From: Rouxiella badensis
GTDB lineage: Bacteria; Pseudomonadota; Gammaproteobacteria; Enterobacterales; Enterobacteriaceae
Direction of reading: 5' to 3'
Assembly: GCA_026967495.1 (NCBI GenBank)
Contig: CP114060.1
Span: 2,170,001-2,234,000 of the forward strand
DNA length: 64,000 nucleotides
Below, one piece after another: positions 54,133 to 63,373 of the stretch. The position numbers and the translations under genes were made by a program. Position 1 is the first letter of the stretch, and every line of letters starts with the position of its first letter. The notes beneath the pieces were generated by a model. That model saw only the letters and a program-made list of their open reading frames with translations, ran no database searches and was not told where the DNA came from.

Positions 54133-55353
54133 ATGAAACGTGCTGTGATTACTGGTCTGGGCATTATCTCGAGCATCGGTAACGACAAGCAGGAAGTTCT
54201 CGAGTCTCTGAAAGCAGGGCGCTCAGGGATCACTTTCTCGCAAGAATTCGAAGATGCAGGGATGAAATGCAAAGTCTGGGGCAATGTGAAACTGGACACA
54301 GCCGGTCTTATCGATCGTAAAGTCGCGCGTTTCATGAGCGATGCTTCTATTTACGCTTACCTTGCCATGGAGCAGGCGATTGCAGACTCAGGTCTGACTC
54401 CAGAAATGGTTTCAAACGACCGTACCGGCCTGATCGCAGGTTCCGGTGGTGGTTCTCCGCGTAACCAGGTTGCTGGTTCTGACGCGATGCGTTCTACCGG
54501 CCTGAAAGGCGTTGGTCCTTTCATGGTGACCAAAGCGATGGCATCTGGCGTTTCTGCCTGCCTGGCGACCCCATTCAAAATCCGTGGCGTTAACTACTCC
54601 ATCAGCTCAGCCTGTGCGACCTCTGCTCACTGCATTGGTAACGCGTATGAGATGATTCAGTTAGGTAAACAGGACGTTGTATTTGCTGGCGGCGGCGAAG
54701 AGCTGTGCTGGGAAATGGCCTGTGAGTTTGACGCGATGGGCGCAATGTCTCGTAAATTCAACGAAAATCCAGAAAAAGCTTCCCGCACCTATGATACAGA
54801 CCGCGACGGTTTTGTTATCGCAGGCGGCGGCGGCATCGTTGTTGTCGAAGAACTTGAGCACGCTTTGGCTCGTGGCGCGCACATCTATGCTGAAATCATC
54901 GGCTACGGCGCGACCTCAGACGGTGCAGACATGGTGGCTCCATCAGGCGAAGGCGCTGTGCGCTGCATGAAGATGGCGTTGCAGAACGTTGATACCCCTA
55001 TTGACTACCTGAACGTGCACGGCACTTCTACGCCAATCGGCGACAGAAAAGAGCTGGGTGCAGTGCGTGAAGTCTTCGGTGATAAAGCGCCAGCAATCTC
55101 TTCTACCAAAGCCATGACCGGTCACTCTCTGGGTGCCGCTGGCGTGCAGGAAGCTATCTACACCCTGCTGATGGCTGAGAACAACTTCATCGCACCAAGC
55201 ATCAACATCGAAAATCTCGATGAAGCGGCAGAAGGCATCAACATCGTGACTCAGCCTACCGAGCGTGAGCTGACTACCGTGATGTCTAACAGCTTCGGCT
55301 TCGGCGGTACCAACGCCACGCTGGTGATGCGTAAGCTGAAAAACGATCGTTAA
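54133..55353 (+). CDS. fabB: FabB, beta-ketoacyl-ACP synthase I
   Basis: 406 residues. The catalytic triad is visible in order: SSACATSAH (Cys 163), LNVHGTSTPIGD (His) and AMTGHSLGAAG (His). It elongates acyl-ACP, including the unsaturated branch. FadR and FabR sites precede it, as in E. coli, and it is monocistronic with a terminator. Confidence 0.97.
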   Translation: MKRAVITGLGIISSIGNDKQEVLESLKAGRSGITFSQEFEDAGMKCKVWGNVKLDTAGLIDRKVARFMSDASIYAYLAMEQAIADSGLTPEMVSNDRTGLIAGSGGGSPRNQVAGSDAMRSTGLKGVGPFMVTKAMASGVSACLATPFKIRGVNYSISSACATSAHCIGNAYEMIQLGKQDVVFAGGGEELCWEMACEFDAMGAMSRKFNENPEKASRTYDTDRDGFVIAGGGGIVVVEELEHALARGAHIYAEIIGYGATSDGADMVAPSGEGAVRCMKMALQNVDTPIDYLNVHGTSTPIGDRKELGAVREVFGDKAPAISSTKAMTGHSLGAAGVQEAIYTLLMAENNFIAPSINIENLDEAAEGINIVTQPTERELTTVMSNSFGFGGTNATLVMRKLKNDR

Positions 55354-55380
55354 TCCTTTGTGATTCAACGCTGAATATCG

Positions 55381-55410
55381 AAAGCTCGCCCTCTGGCGGG
55401 CTTTCTTTTT
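55381..55410 (+). terminator. Terminator of fabB
   Basis: AAAGCTCGCC, loop CTCT, GGCGGGCTTT, then CTTTTT. Confidence 0.78.
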
Positions 55411-55530
55411 GGATCACGGCCGACAGACTTTCACTCCAATTATCCTGCATTTAATCAACATTTCAGATACAATTCCCTGCGCCTCACTCCTCACTGAATA
55501 CATTTTTAAGATGCGATTTATTTTTCAACG

Positions 55531-56022
55531 ATGAAAATCTCAATTGGCCAGATAGCGCATTCGCGAGGTCGCTTCCCCGCATGGCTGGGAATTTGCGCGA
55601 TCCTGATGCTGTTTATCGCGCCAGTGGTCTCTAAAGCGCTGGTCGCTCAAGGCGTGCCGATGCCGATGATGGCGGGCATGGAGATGTCGTCGATGAATGA
55701 GATGTCGGATAGGGCGATGAGCGATATGCCGATGTCGGAGCACGTCAAACACGCCGTGGGGGCAGAGCATGCGGTGGCCGACAACAGCGGGAACAGCACG
55801 CCGTATGACACGATGTCTCCTCTGGAGATGATGGACGCCGCCTGCGGATATTGCGTGCTGCTGATGCACCTGCCGCTGCTGGTGCTGCTCGCGATCCCGC
55901 TTTTGTGGTCGCTGGCGAGAATGGTTCGCCCTCCCTTTATACGCGTTACTTCCTGTCTTATTCCTGCTCCTGTCTTTACCGATGCTCAACCGCGTGCGCC
56001 ACCTGAACTTGTCTGGGCCTGA
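55531..56022 (+). CDS. DUF2946 Met/His-rich membrane protein
   Basis: 163 residues. An N-terminal membrane helix (WLGICAILMLFIAPVVSKAL) is followed by a periplasmic loop rich in Met, His and Asp (MPMMAGMEMSSMNEMSDRAM, DMPMSEHVKHAVGAEHAV), then the DUF2946 motif CGYCVLLMHLPLLVLL in a second helix. Met/His clusters suggest copper binding. It is followed at 117 bases by a PepSY-domain protein with a similar Met/His insertion, so the two probably act together on copper. Confidence 0.72.
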   Translation: MKISIGQIAHSRGRFPAWLGICAILMLFIAPVVSKALVAQGVPMPMMAGMEMSSMNEMSDRAMSDMPMSEHVKHAVGAEHAVADNSGNSTPYDTMSPLEMMDAACGYCVLLMHLPLLVLLAIPLLWSLARMVRPPFIRVTSCLIPAPVFTDAQPRAPPELVWA

Positions 56023-56139
56023 TAACGGCCAAAGCGTTTAAAAATCAATTTATTGCAAGATAACCTGCCGTTGCGTCTATCATCCGACGCGGCTGCGGCG
56101 TTGTTTGATTTTATACTGACAAGCTTCAGGACATTCCCT

Positions 56140-57633
56140 ATGAGTCAATCCTTGGACCGCACCGCTGTGGCGGGCGATTTGAGTACCAAAGCCGCCGCGC
56201 TGGCGCTGCTAAAACGCATCCATTTTTATATTGGTTTGTTTGTTGGACCGTTTATTTTCATCGCCGCGCTTACCGGCGTGCTGTACGTTGCTACACCGCA
56301 AATTGAAAATAAACTCTATGCTAACCAGCTTTTTACCTCATCAACAGGCACAGTTCAGCCGTTGTCGAGGCAGGTCGAGTCCGCCCGTGCCGTCGTCGGC
56401 GAGCAGGCGGAAATCTACGCCGTGCGACCGGCTCCCTCAAGCGGCGAAACCACCCGCGTGCAGTTTTCCGAGCCGGGACTGGGTGCATCAAAAAGCCGTG
56501 CCATCTTTATCGATCCCGTTACGCTGGATGTAAAAGGCAGTTTGGTTGTCTACGGCACCAGCGGTGTGTTGCCGTTTCGTACCTGGCTGGATGATTTGCA
56601 CCGTGGGCTTTTGTTGGGGGATATCGGCCGTAATTACAGCGAGTTGGCAGCATCCTGGCTGTGGGTTGCGGCACTGGGCGGGCTGCTATTATGGGCATTT
56701 ACCCGGGGCGGCCAGAAATCGGTTCGTAAAATGACCCGGCAGGGTGCGCGCCAGCGTCGTAGTCGTCTGTGGCACACCACGCTTGGGATTGTATTGCTCG
56801 GCGGCCTGCTGTTTTTCTCGGCCACCGGCCTCACCTGGTCGCAGTGGGCGGGAAATAATATCGGTATTTTGCGTGCCGATATGGGGTGGTTAACGCCCTC
56901 GGTCTCCACACAATTGAGCGCTGAGGCACCCCATGAGGTCGCCGATGAACACGCCGAACATCACGCCGCTTCCATGAGTGGCATGAAGATGGCCGATATG
57001 CCGGATATGGACATGAGTGCCATGCAGCCCGCACCGGCTCAAGCATTGCAGATAAAAGACGCCAGCTTTGATAGCGTGGTGGCCGCCGCGCGGGCGTCAG
57101 GTATTGATGCGGCAAAAATCGAAATTCGACCCGCTTACAAGGCTAGCAAAGCCTGGACGGTCAGCGAGATTGACCGCAGTTGGCCGACCCGCGTTGACGC
57201 CGTCTCGGTGGATCCCGCCAGCCTGCGCATCGTTGATCACGTCTACTTTGCCAAATTTCCACTCCTGGCGAAGCTGACACGCTGGGGCGTAGATGCCCAT
57301 ATGGGCGTTCTGTTTGGCGTGTGGAACCAAGTAGTGCTGATTCTGTTTGGGTTGGGGACCTGTGCACTCATTGGTTGGGGTTATGTATTGTGGTGGCAGC
57401 GCAGACCGAAGATGGCCGGTCAACGTAGCCCAACCGCAACACTCATTCAGACCTGGCGGGCGGTTCCTGTTTTGCCGCGTTGGGTTCTATTGGCGTTAGC
57501 CATTGCTCTGGCCTTTAGCCTGCCGGTGATGGGTGTGAGCCTGCTGGTGTTCCTAATTGTGGATCTACTGCGCTGGCTGCGTCAGGCCAGAGAGTCGCAC
57601 TCAAAGCCGATGACCTCGGCGCGCCAGCCATAA
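56140..57633 (+). CDS. PepSY-domain membrane protein with Met/His-rich insertion
   Basis: 497 residues of the PepSY-associated membrane family, with four membrane segments (FYIGLFVGPFIFIAALTGVLYVA, LAASWLWVAALGGLLLWAF, TTLGIVLLGGLLFFSATGL and later pairs). The periplasmic loop around residues 265-300 contains EHAEHHAASMSGMKMADMPDMDMSAM. The family often acts in metal reduction or transfer at the cell membrane. ATG 56140 is used; the frame is open upstream to 56053. It follows the DUF2946 gene. Confidence 0.75.
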   Translation: MSQSLDRTAVAGDLSTKAAALALLKRIHFYIGLFVGPFIFIAALTGVLYVATPQIENKLYANQLFTSSTGTVQPLSRQVESARAVVGEQAEIYAVRPAPSSGETTRVQFSEPGLGASKSRAIFIDPVTLDVKGSLVVYGTSGVLPFRTWLDDLHRGLLLGDIGRNYSELAASWLWVAALGGLLLWAFTRGGQKSVRKMTRQGARQRRSRLWHTTLGIVLLGGLLFFSATGLTWSQWAGNNIGILRADMGWLTPSVSTQLSAEAPHEVADEHAEHHAASMSGMKMADMPDMDMSAMQPAPAQALQIKDASFDSVVAAARASGIDAAKIEIRPAYKASKAWTVSEIDRSWPTRVDAVSVDPASLRIVDHVYFAKFPLLAKLTRWGVDAHMGVLFGVWNQVVLILFGLGTCALIGWGYVLWWQRRPKMAGQRSPTATLIQTWRAVPVLPRWVLLALAIALAFSLPVMGVSLLVFLIVDLLRWLRQARESHSKPMTSARQP

Positions 57634-57662
57634 CTTCACCGAATATACTACGGTGATGGATG

Positions 57663-57691
57663 AAAAAGGGATGCATTAGCATCCCTTTTTT
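57663..57691 (+). terminator. Terminator after the PepSY gene
   Basis: AAAAAGGGATGC, loop ATTA, GCATCCCTTTTTT. Confidence 0.78.
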
Positions 57692-57792
57692 GCGAGACGT
57701 CGCGGAGAGTTAACCGGCGCATCTGGCGTAATGCTTTTCTGTAAGGTAACGTCTGCACATTACCGGCCGGTATGTAAACTTGCGATATCCTA

Positions 57793-58917
57793 ATGATGAC
57801 TCAAACCTTTTCGATGCTTTTTCGTCCTTTTCTGCGCGACCGTTTTTTACATATTTTACTGTTGCTGGGCGTGATTCTCACCGTCTTTCAGCCCGAGAAA
57901 GCATCGCAGTTTATAAGCTTTGTTGACTGGAACACCATCGTCACTCTGCTAGGCCTGCTGATGCTGACTAAGGGCGTCGAGCTGAGCGGGTATTTCGACG
58001 TTGTGGGTCGAAAGATGATAAATACGCTGGACAACGAACGCTGGCTGGCACTGTTTTTAGTCACTGCGGCGGCGGTGCTTTCGACCTTTATGACTAACGA
58101 TGTCGCGTTGTTTATTGTGGTGCCGCTGACCATCACGCTGAAAAAGCTGACGTCGTTGCCGGTGACGAGACTGATCGTCTTTGAGGCTCTGGCGGTTAAC
58201 GCAGGCTCGTTGCTGACACCTGTGGGCAATCCGCAGAATATCCTGCTGTGGAATCGTTCTGGTCAATCGTTCCTGCATTTTATTGCTCAGATGACACCGC
58301 TGGCGCTGGTGACGATGGCTGCACTGTTGATAGTTACCTGGATAAGCTTCCCGTCGCACAGCCTCAAGAAGAAAGAAAGCCAAAGCCAAAGTACCTTCAG
58401 CAAGCCGCTACTCATCTCTTGCGTCGTTTTGTATCTGCTGTTTATTGCCTGCGTCGATTTAGGCTTTGCCCGTTACGGACTCGTTGCCGTATTGGTTGGC
58501 TTTCTGGTGATGTCGCGTCAGGTGCTGCTGCGTATCGACTGGCCGCTGATTTTGGTGTTCATCACTATGTTTGTCGATGTCCGGCTGATTGTGGGGCTGG
58601 GTGCTTTGCAGCAGGCATTGGGCAGCATTGCCGGTCTGCCAGACTATGGTCATTACCTGCTGGGACTCGGGCTTTCGCAGGTGATTAGCAACGTTCCGGC
58701 AACGATTTTGCTGGTGAACTATGTTCCCGCCAATGCGCTGCTGGCCTATGCCGTCAATGCCGGAGGGTTTGGTCTGGTCATTGGGTCTCTCGCTAACCTG
58801 ATTGCACTGCGGATGTCGGGAGAGAAGAAAATTTGGATCACTTTCCACTATTACTCTTTTGCCTTTTTAGCGTTTAGCGGGCTTGTCGGCTGGTGGTTAT
58901 TGCCTCTGGTTGCCTAG
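57793..58917 (+). CDS. ybiR: YbiR-type membrane transporter
   Basis: 374 residues, about ten membrane helices, of the ArsB/NhaD/CitM superfamily. KGVELSGYFDVVGRKM, TNDVALFIVVPLTITLK, NAGSLLTPVGNPQNILLW and QVISNVPATILLVNYVP closely follow E. coli YbiR. The substrate is not established. Start ATG 57793 or 57796. It converges on the MocR gene, overlapping its end by about 20 bases. Confidence 0.87.
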   Translation: MMTQTFSMLFRPFLRDRFLHILLLLGVILTVFQPEKASQFISFVDWNTIVTLLGLLMLTKGVELSGYFDVVGRKMINTLDNERWLALFLVTAAAVLSTFMTNDVALFIVVPLTITLKKLTSLPVTRLIVFEALAVNAGSLLTPVGNPQNILLWNRSGQSFLHFIAQMTPLALVTMAALLIVTWISFPSHSLKKKESQSQSTFSKPLLISCVVLYLLFIACVDLGFARYGLVAVLVGFLVMSRQVLLRIDWPLILVFITMFVDVRLIVGLGALQQALGSIAGLPDYGHYLLGLGLSQVISNVPATILLVNYVPANALLAYAVNAGGFGLVIGSLANLIALRMSGEKKIWITFHYYSFAFLAFSGLVGWWLLPLVA

Positions 58918-60489
58918 CTTTTGGAGGCGGTCAACGGCGGCGGTGATTTCGCCCGGCGTCAGCGCTGAAAATCCCAGCAGCCATCCGTCTTTCACGGTCG
59001 AGATAGCGGTATCTGCATTGGGCAGATAGAGGGCTGAAAGCCCCGGCGTAATGACGCCGAGACGTTGAGCCTGCTGGCTGAGTATGGCTTCTTGCCCGAC
59101 AGGCAGGCGAACGGCCAACTGAAGTCCCCCGGCCGAAGGTTGAGGGGTTATCCAGTCACCCAGTTTTTGCTTTATCTGCGTCAGTAAGCTGTCGCGACGG
59201 CTCTGGTAAAGCTGGCGCATATAGCGCAGGTGGGCGGCGAAGTGGCCTTGCTGGATAAATTCAGCGGTCACCGCCTGCATTAACTGCGAAGTGTGGCCGT
59301 CGTAAACGGTGCGAAGCGTCGTGGCAGGCGCAACCAGCGCTGGCGGCAGCACCATGTAGGCCAGTCGCAGCGAAGGGAATAGAACCTTTGAAAATGTGCC
59401 CAGATAGATGACGCGCTGATGAGTATCCAGCCCCTGCATGGCGGGAAGCGGACGACCGTCATAGTGCAGTTCGCTGTCGTAATCGTCTTCAATTATCCAA
59501 CTCGCCTGCCGCTTGGCGTAATCGAGCATCGCTATCCTACGGGGTAAACTCAGGCTGACACCAGTGGGATAATGGTGTGAGGGCGTCAGATAAATAAGCC
59601 GTGGCGGCGGCAGATTATCGGCTAATGCCACTCCTTGTTCATCGACCGGGATCCCGTGAAGATGGGCACCCGCGCTTGCAAAGGCATTGCGCGCACCGAG
59701 GTAGCCGGGCTGTTCAATCCATACCGGGTCGCCGTTGTCGATGAGCAGCGTGGCGAGCAACTGGAGTGCCTGCTGCGAGCTGGTGGTAATCACAACGTGT
59801 TCGGCGCTGCACAGCACGCCCCGCGACTGCTGCAAATAGCCCGCAACCGCCTCACGCAGGGCAATATACCCCTGTGGGTCGCCATACCCCAGCAGCCGCT
59901 CACCGCCCAGCCTGAGCGTTTTATTGGTCAATTGCCGCCACAGCTTTAATGGGAATGCGCGTAAATCCGGTGAACCGGCGGCGAACGGCAGAGGCGTCTG
60001 TGGGTCCCGGCATCCACCGGTGGCAATAATCTCGGCTCCGCGCGCCGAGAGCAGGGCGGACGAGGTCTTTTCCTGGGCGAACGCTGGCCTATCGTCCTGC
60101 AACTTGCGCGAAGCTTTAGTTGTGGACCTACGGGGCGCGTTGCCCTGGAGAGGGTTAACCCCGTTTGCGGCAGCAAGCACCTCTGCGCTGACAAAAGTGC
60201 CTTTCCCCACATGACGGGTAATATAGCCTTCGGCTTCAATCTGCGCATACGCGGCCTCAACGGTAATACGCGAAAGTTGCAGGTCGGTGGCCAAAAGGCG
60301 TGATGACGGCAGGCGTTGCCGTGGGGATAGCGCGCCCAAACGAATTGCCTGCCGCAGTGCGGCGCAAAGCCGGTCACGCAGTGAAGTAGACGCAAGATCC
60401 GACTGTTCGAACAGTTGTATGAGAGCGCCGTGTTGGCGATGGGCAGGAGAGGCCGGTTGCTTGCTCAAAATGGGTCTTACCCTCATCAT
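58897..60489 (-). CDS. MocR-family (GntR-HTH/aminotransferase) regulator
   Basis: About 530 residues. The N-terminal GntR winged helix (LRDRLCAALRQAIRLGALSPRQRLPSSRLLATDLQLSRITVEAAYAQIEAEGYI) is fused to a fold-type I aminotransferase domain with the PLP Lys in YLGTFSKVLFPSLRLAYMV and DDYDSELHYDG. These regulators sense PLP or amino acids. ATG 60489 (or 60486) starts inside an AT-rich divergent promoter region next to a perfect palindrome. It is divergent from the rhodanese gene. Confidence 0.88.
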   Translation of the reverse strand: MMRVRPILSKQPASPAHRQHGALIQLFEQSDLASTSLRDRLCAALRQAIRLGALSPRQRLPSSRLLATDLQLSRITVEAAYAQIEAEGYITRHVGKGTFVSAEVLAAANGVNPLQGNAPRRSTTKASRKLQDDRPAFAQEKTSSALLSARGAEIIATGGCRDPQTPLPFAAGSPDLRAFPLKLWRQLTNKTLRLGGERLLGYGDPQGYIALREAVAGYLQQSRGVLCSAEHVVITTSSQQALQLLATLLIDNGDPVWIEQPGYLGARNAFASAGAHLHGIPVDEQGVALADNLPPPRLIYLTPSHHYPTGVSLSLPRRIAMLDYAKRQASWIIEDDYDSELHYDGRPLPAMQGLDTHQRVIYLGTFSKVLFPSLRLAYMVLPPALVAPATTLRTVYDGHTSQLMQAVTAEFIQQGHFAAHLRYMRQLYQSRRDSLLTQIKQKLGDWITPQPSAGGLQLAVRLPVGQEAILSQQAQRLGVITPGLSALYLPNADTAISTVKDGWLLGFSALTPGEITAAVDRLQKLGNQRQ

Positions 60490-60495
60490 TAAAAT

Positions 60496-60513
60496 GGTCT
60501 TAATTATAAGACC
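60496..60513 (-). promoter_or_regulatory. Palindromic operator in the MocR/rhodanese region
   Basis: GGTCTTA, spacer ATTA, TAAGACC is a perfect inverted repeat seven bases before the MocR start and 83 before the rhodanese start. It is a probable MocR site controlling both genes. Confidence 0.6.
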
Positions 60514-60595
60514 AAAAGGCGGCAATATAACACCGGTGTGAGGAGTTAAAACCCCTCATCGGCCTTGCACCAATCAACGAACTCAGGAGAATTCT

Positions 60596-61051
60596 ATGCA
60601 GCCCATGTCGAAAGTTTTGGCTTTTCCGCCGCCGCAGCCACAGGTCAGTGAGCACTATTTGTATTCCAAATTGAGTTTTTATACCGATGCATGGGACGTC
60701 GCCGAAGACCTGCGTCATCAGATTCCAGACGTGGTGGTGCTCGACGCCCGTTCAGAGCAGCATTATCAGGCGGGCCACATTCCTGGTGCCGTGAGCTTCC
60801 CACATCGATTAATGAATGAAGAAACGGTGGCAAATCTGGCTCGCGACAAGGTTTATGTGACCTACTGCGACGGCATTGGCTGCAACGGTTCTACTCAAGG
60901 AGCTTACAAGCTGGCGAAGCTGGGTTTTAGGGTCAAGGAACTGATTGGTGGACTGGATTTCTGGATACGCGACGGGCATCCGCTGGCGAAAGGTACAGAG
61001 GCCGGTGTTTATCCGGCCAACGTTGAGGTGCAGGACTGTGGGTGCGAGTAA
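60596..61051 (+). CDS. Rhodanese-like sulfurtransferase
   Basis: 151 residues, single rhodanese domain (VVVLDARSEQHYQAGHIPGAVSFPHRL) with active-site Cys in YCDGIGCNGSTQGA and a Cys pair at the C-terminus (QDCGCE). It is divergent from a MocR regulator and probably under its control. The substrate is unknown. ATG 60596 has AGGAGAATT upstream. Confidence 0.82.
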   Translation: MQPMSKVLAFPPPQPQVSEHYLYSKLSFYTDAWDVAEDLRHQIPDVVVLDARSEQHYQAGHIPGAVSFPHRLMNEETVANLARDKVYVTYCDGIGCNGSTQGAYKLAKLGFRVKELIGGLDFWIRDGHPLAKGTEAGVYPANVEVQDCGCE

Positions 61052-61067
61052 TGGCTAAAAGCCTTGC

Positions 61068-62111
61068 TCAGACCACTAACCACAGCACCAGAGCGAGCAA
61101 TACCAAGATAATAACGGTAAGCCAGACGCCGCCGTTGGGCCGCATAGACTCGGGCAACATCGCAACGAAAGGATTGACCCGTGAGGTGGAGTTCGAGATA
61201 CGCGGCTGTCTTTCCTGCGCCTGCGGGCGGTCATGGCGAACGGTATTCCCCACGCGCTGACTAAACAGCACGGTAATCAGGCTGTTGACCTGGGCAGGCA
61301 GCAGAGGGGTTTTGGGCGTTGCATGAAAATTGCTGGCGGCGTAGTCGCTCAGACGATGCTGCTCTAGCTCCGTTGCAGGCTGTTTTAGCACGCTGAGCAG
61401 GCTGGTCAGCGTTGGCGCGGTTTGCTGGCTAACGGTGATTTTCACCTGAGCAAACTGAGTCAACAGCTGGAAATGTTTGGCCGGGATAGGGTCACCGACC
61501 TTGACGCCAACCAGCATAAACAGGTCCTGCCAAATCTTGGCCGGGGCTTCACCGGTCGCGGCGCTGAGCTTGGTCACCGACTGTTGAAGATTGTTATGCT
61601 CGGCAGGAAGCAGGGGACGGTCCATTACCGCCGTAAGCTGTGGCTGAGGAATGGCCATCTCTCGCGACTGGATGAGCACCAGCACCTTTTCAAGCTGTTC
61701 ATGGCTAAGCTGGCTGAGCACCGTGTGGCCGAAATTCTGGCGTATAAATTCGCTCACAGCCTGACGATTATTGCCCAGCGGCACCAGTTCGGTGAGCTGC
61801 TGCATGAGTTGGCGCGTGGCGTGGCTGTCCTGTGCCTGATTGAGCTTGGCTAACAGCAGCGTCTCGGCCTGCGCACATTGGCTGGCGTTAAGTTCGGCGT
61901 CATGGGGCAACGACAGATCGTGGCGCAGGTTGGCCCAGATCTCGGGGGATTTCATGGTCGTTAAGGCCATGAGCTTCACGATCAGCTTTTCGAGGGTGGT
62001 TCGCTGAGCGGGGGTCAGCGGATGATTTTCACCCGCTCCGGCAGGGACTGTTTGACCATCAGGCTGTTCCCGATTTTCGTCAACGGGCGAGCGGCCACTC
62101 AAAGGTTGCAT
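61068..62111 (-). CDS. flk: Flk, flagellar regulator
   Basis: 347 residues, a tail-anchored inner-membrane protein matching E. coli Flk: N-terminal MQPLSGRSP-like start, LGNNRQAVSEFIRQNFGHTVLSQLSHEQLEKVL, RPLLPAEHNNLQQSVTKL and the C-terminal helix WLTVIILVLLALVLWLVV. Flk helps control the export switch in flagellar assembly. In E. coli it is next to fabB; here a block of extra genes separates them. Confidence 0.9.
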   Translation of the reverse strand: MQPLSGRSPVDENREQPDGQTVPAGAGENHPLTPAQRTTLEKLIVKLMALTTMKSPEIWANLRHDLSLPHDAELNASQCAQAETLLLAKLNQAQDSHATRQLMQQLTELVPLGNNRQAVSEFIRQNFGHTVLSQLSHEQLEKVLVLIQSREMAIPQPQLTAVMDRPLLPAEHNNLQQSVTKLSAATGEAPAKIWQDLFMLVGVKVGDPIPAKHFQLLTQFAQVKITVSQQTAPTLTSLLSVLKQPATELEQHRLSDYAASNFHATPKTPLLPAQVNSLITVLFSQRVGNTVRHDRPQAQERQPRISNSTSRVNPFVAMLPESMRPNGGVWLTVIILVLLALVLWLVV

Positions 62112-62270
62112 AGTACCAGTCCTTGCTAAGAGGTTTTATGCCCCCGCAGGCTAAACATTGGGGGGATAAAAGAATATTAAACACGGCGTCGAGCGCACAA
62201 GGCCGACATCATACAGATAAATCTTTTATATCGACACCGTGAATACCTTCATAGCAGAGATTCTTTTGAC

Positions 62271-63187
62271 TTAACTTTCCTGCTTATCCTCAACGAGGAG
62301 GGTGGGTTCACGACGTCCAAACAGTGGCGTTCGCAGTCTCTGGGCCAGGATCACGCCAATCAGGGTAATTCCCCCGCCGATGAGGTGATAACTGTGCAGC
62401 TGCTCGTGCAGAAACAGTACCGCGATAACCGCCGTGAAAATAGGCGTCAGGTTCATAAAGATGGTTGCCAGATTAGCCCCAAGATGATGAACGCCTTTAA
62501 TCCACAGGAACGGCGCAATAATCGAGGCAGGGATACCGGCAAACAGAACCAGCGGAATGTTGTGCTCGTTCAATTGTACGTCGTTTGCCATCAGGAAATT
62601 AGGCACCAGCATCACAACGCCAAAAATAATCTGCAGATAAAGCGACTGCCAGTTTGGCACGGGAATGGCCCAACGCTTGGTCAGCACGCCGTACAGCGCG
62701 TAAGAGGCAGAGGCGGCGAACATCATGAGCCTCACCCATGCCAACGCCCTGTTGCAGCAGCAGTTCAGGGTGACCCGAGGCTCACCAGCCAAATCAGGCC
62801 GCCGAGTGAGACCAAGCTGCCTACGGCGATGCCGACGGTGGGTACCACGCTAAGCACCACCAGGCTGATAAGCACGGTCAGTAGCGGAATAAGGGAAGCA
62901 ATAATTCCCATGAAAAGCGCGCTTACTGTGTGGGCGGCATAGTAGGCCAGGCTCTGATAGAGCACCATGCCCAGCAGCCCGAGGATCATAAACTTCCACC
63001 AATATTTTTTGATTTCGGCGCGATTGCGCCACACGCTCGGCAGGATAAACGGCGTCAGGGTGACTAACGCCAGTAACCAGCGATAAAACGAGATAGCCGC
63101 GGGGTCAATAGCTCCGGCGGCTGCTTTGCTCACCACGGCGTTTAAAGACCAAATGAGCACGGCAAAAAGAGGGAACAGCAGGTTCAT
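62271..63187 (-). pseudogene. EamA/DMT-family exporter, frameshifted twice
   Basis: About 305 residues after repair, ten membrane helices in two EamA repeats (LLFPLFAVLIWSLNAVVSKAAAGAIDPAAISFYRW; ASASYALYGVLTKRWAIPVPNWQSLYLQIIFGVVMLVP). The frame breaks twice, at plus-strand GAGGCTC 62777-62783 and GAGCCTC 62727-62733. Removing one base at each gives LVSSGHPELLLQQGVGMGELMMFAASASY. Probably a metabolite exporter controlled by the divergent AraC-type gene. Confidence 0.85.
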
Positions 63188-63226
63188 GTGTTGAGTCCAA
63201 TGTGAATGATCACGTTAGTGTATTAC

Positions 63227-63281
63227 TGTCTGGTTTTTTAGATATACTGATAACCAGACATCTTGTGACGCTAACCAGACA
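63227..63281 (+). promoter_or_regulatory. Three repeats of AACCAGACA between the exporter and AraC genes
   Basis: TGTCTGGTT (63227-63235) is inverted relative to AACCAGACA at 63252-63260, and a third copy in direct order lies at 63273-63281, 21 bases on. This spacing puts copies two and three on the same DNA face, as expected for an AraC-type regulator. Confidence 0.65.
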
Positions 63282-63373
63282 ATATGAGTCCCAGTGGCAC
63301 AAGAGATTGAGTAGAGTAGATCGAATTTATTAAAGCATCATTGTGGCGAATCATTTTCGCAGGAAACCTTTAT

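Noticed and set aside
62385..62942. 185-codon plus-strand frame opposite the exporter
   Set aside because: Gln/Arg/His-rich shadow frame with no family features.
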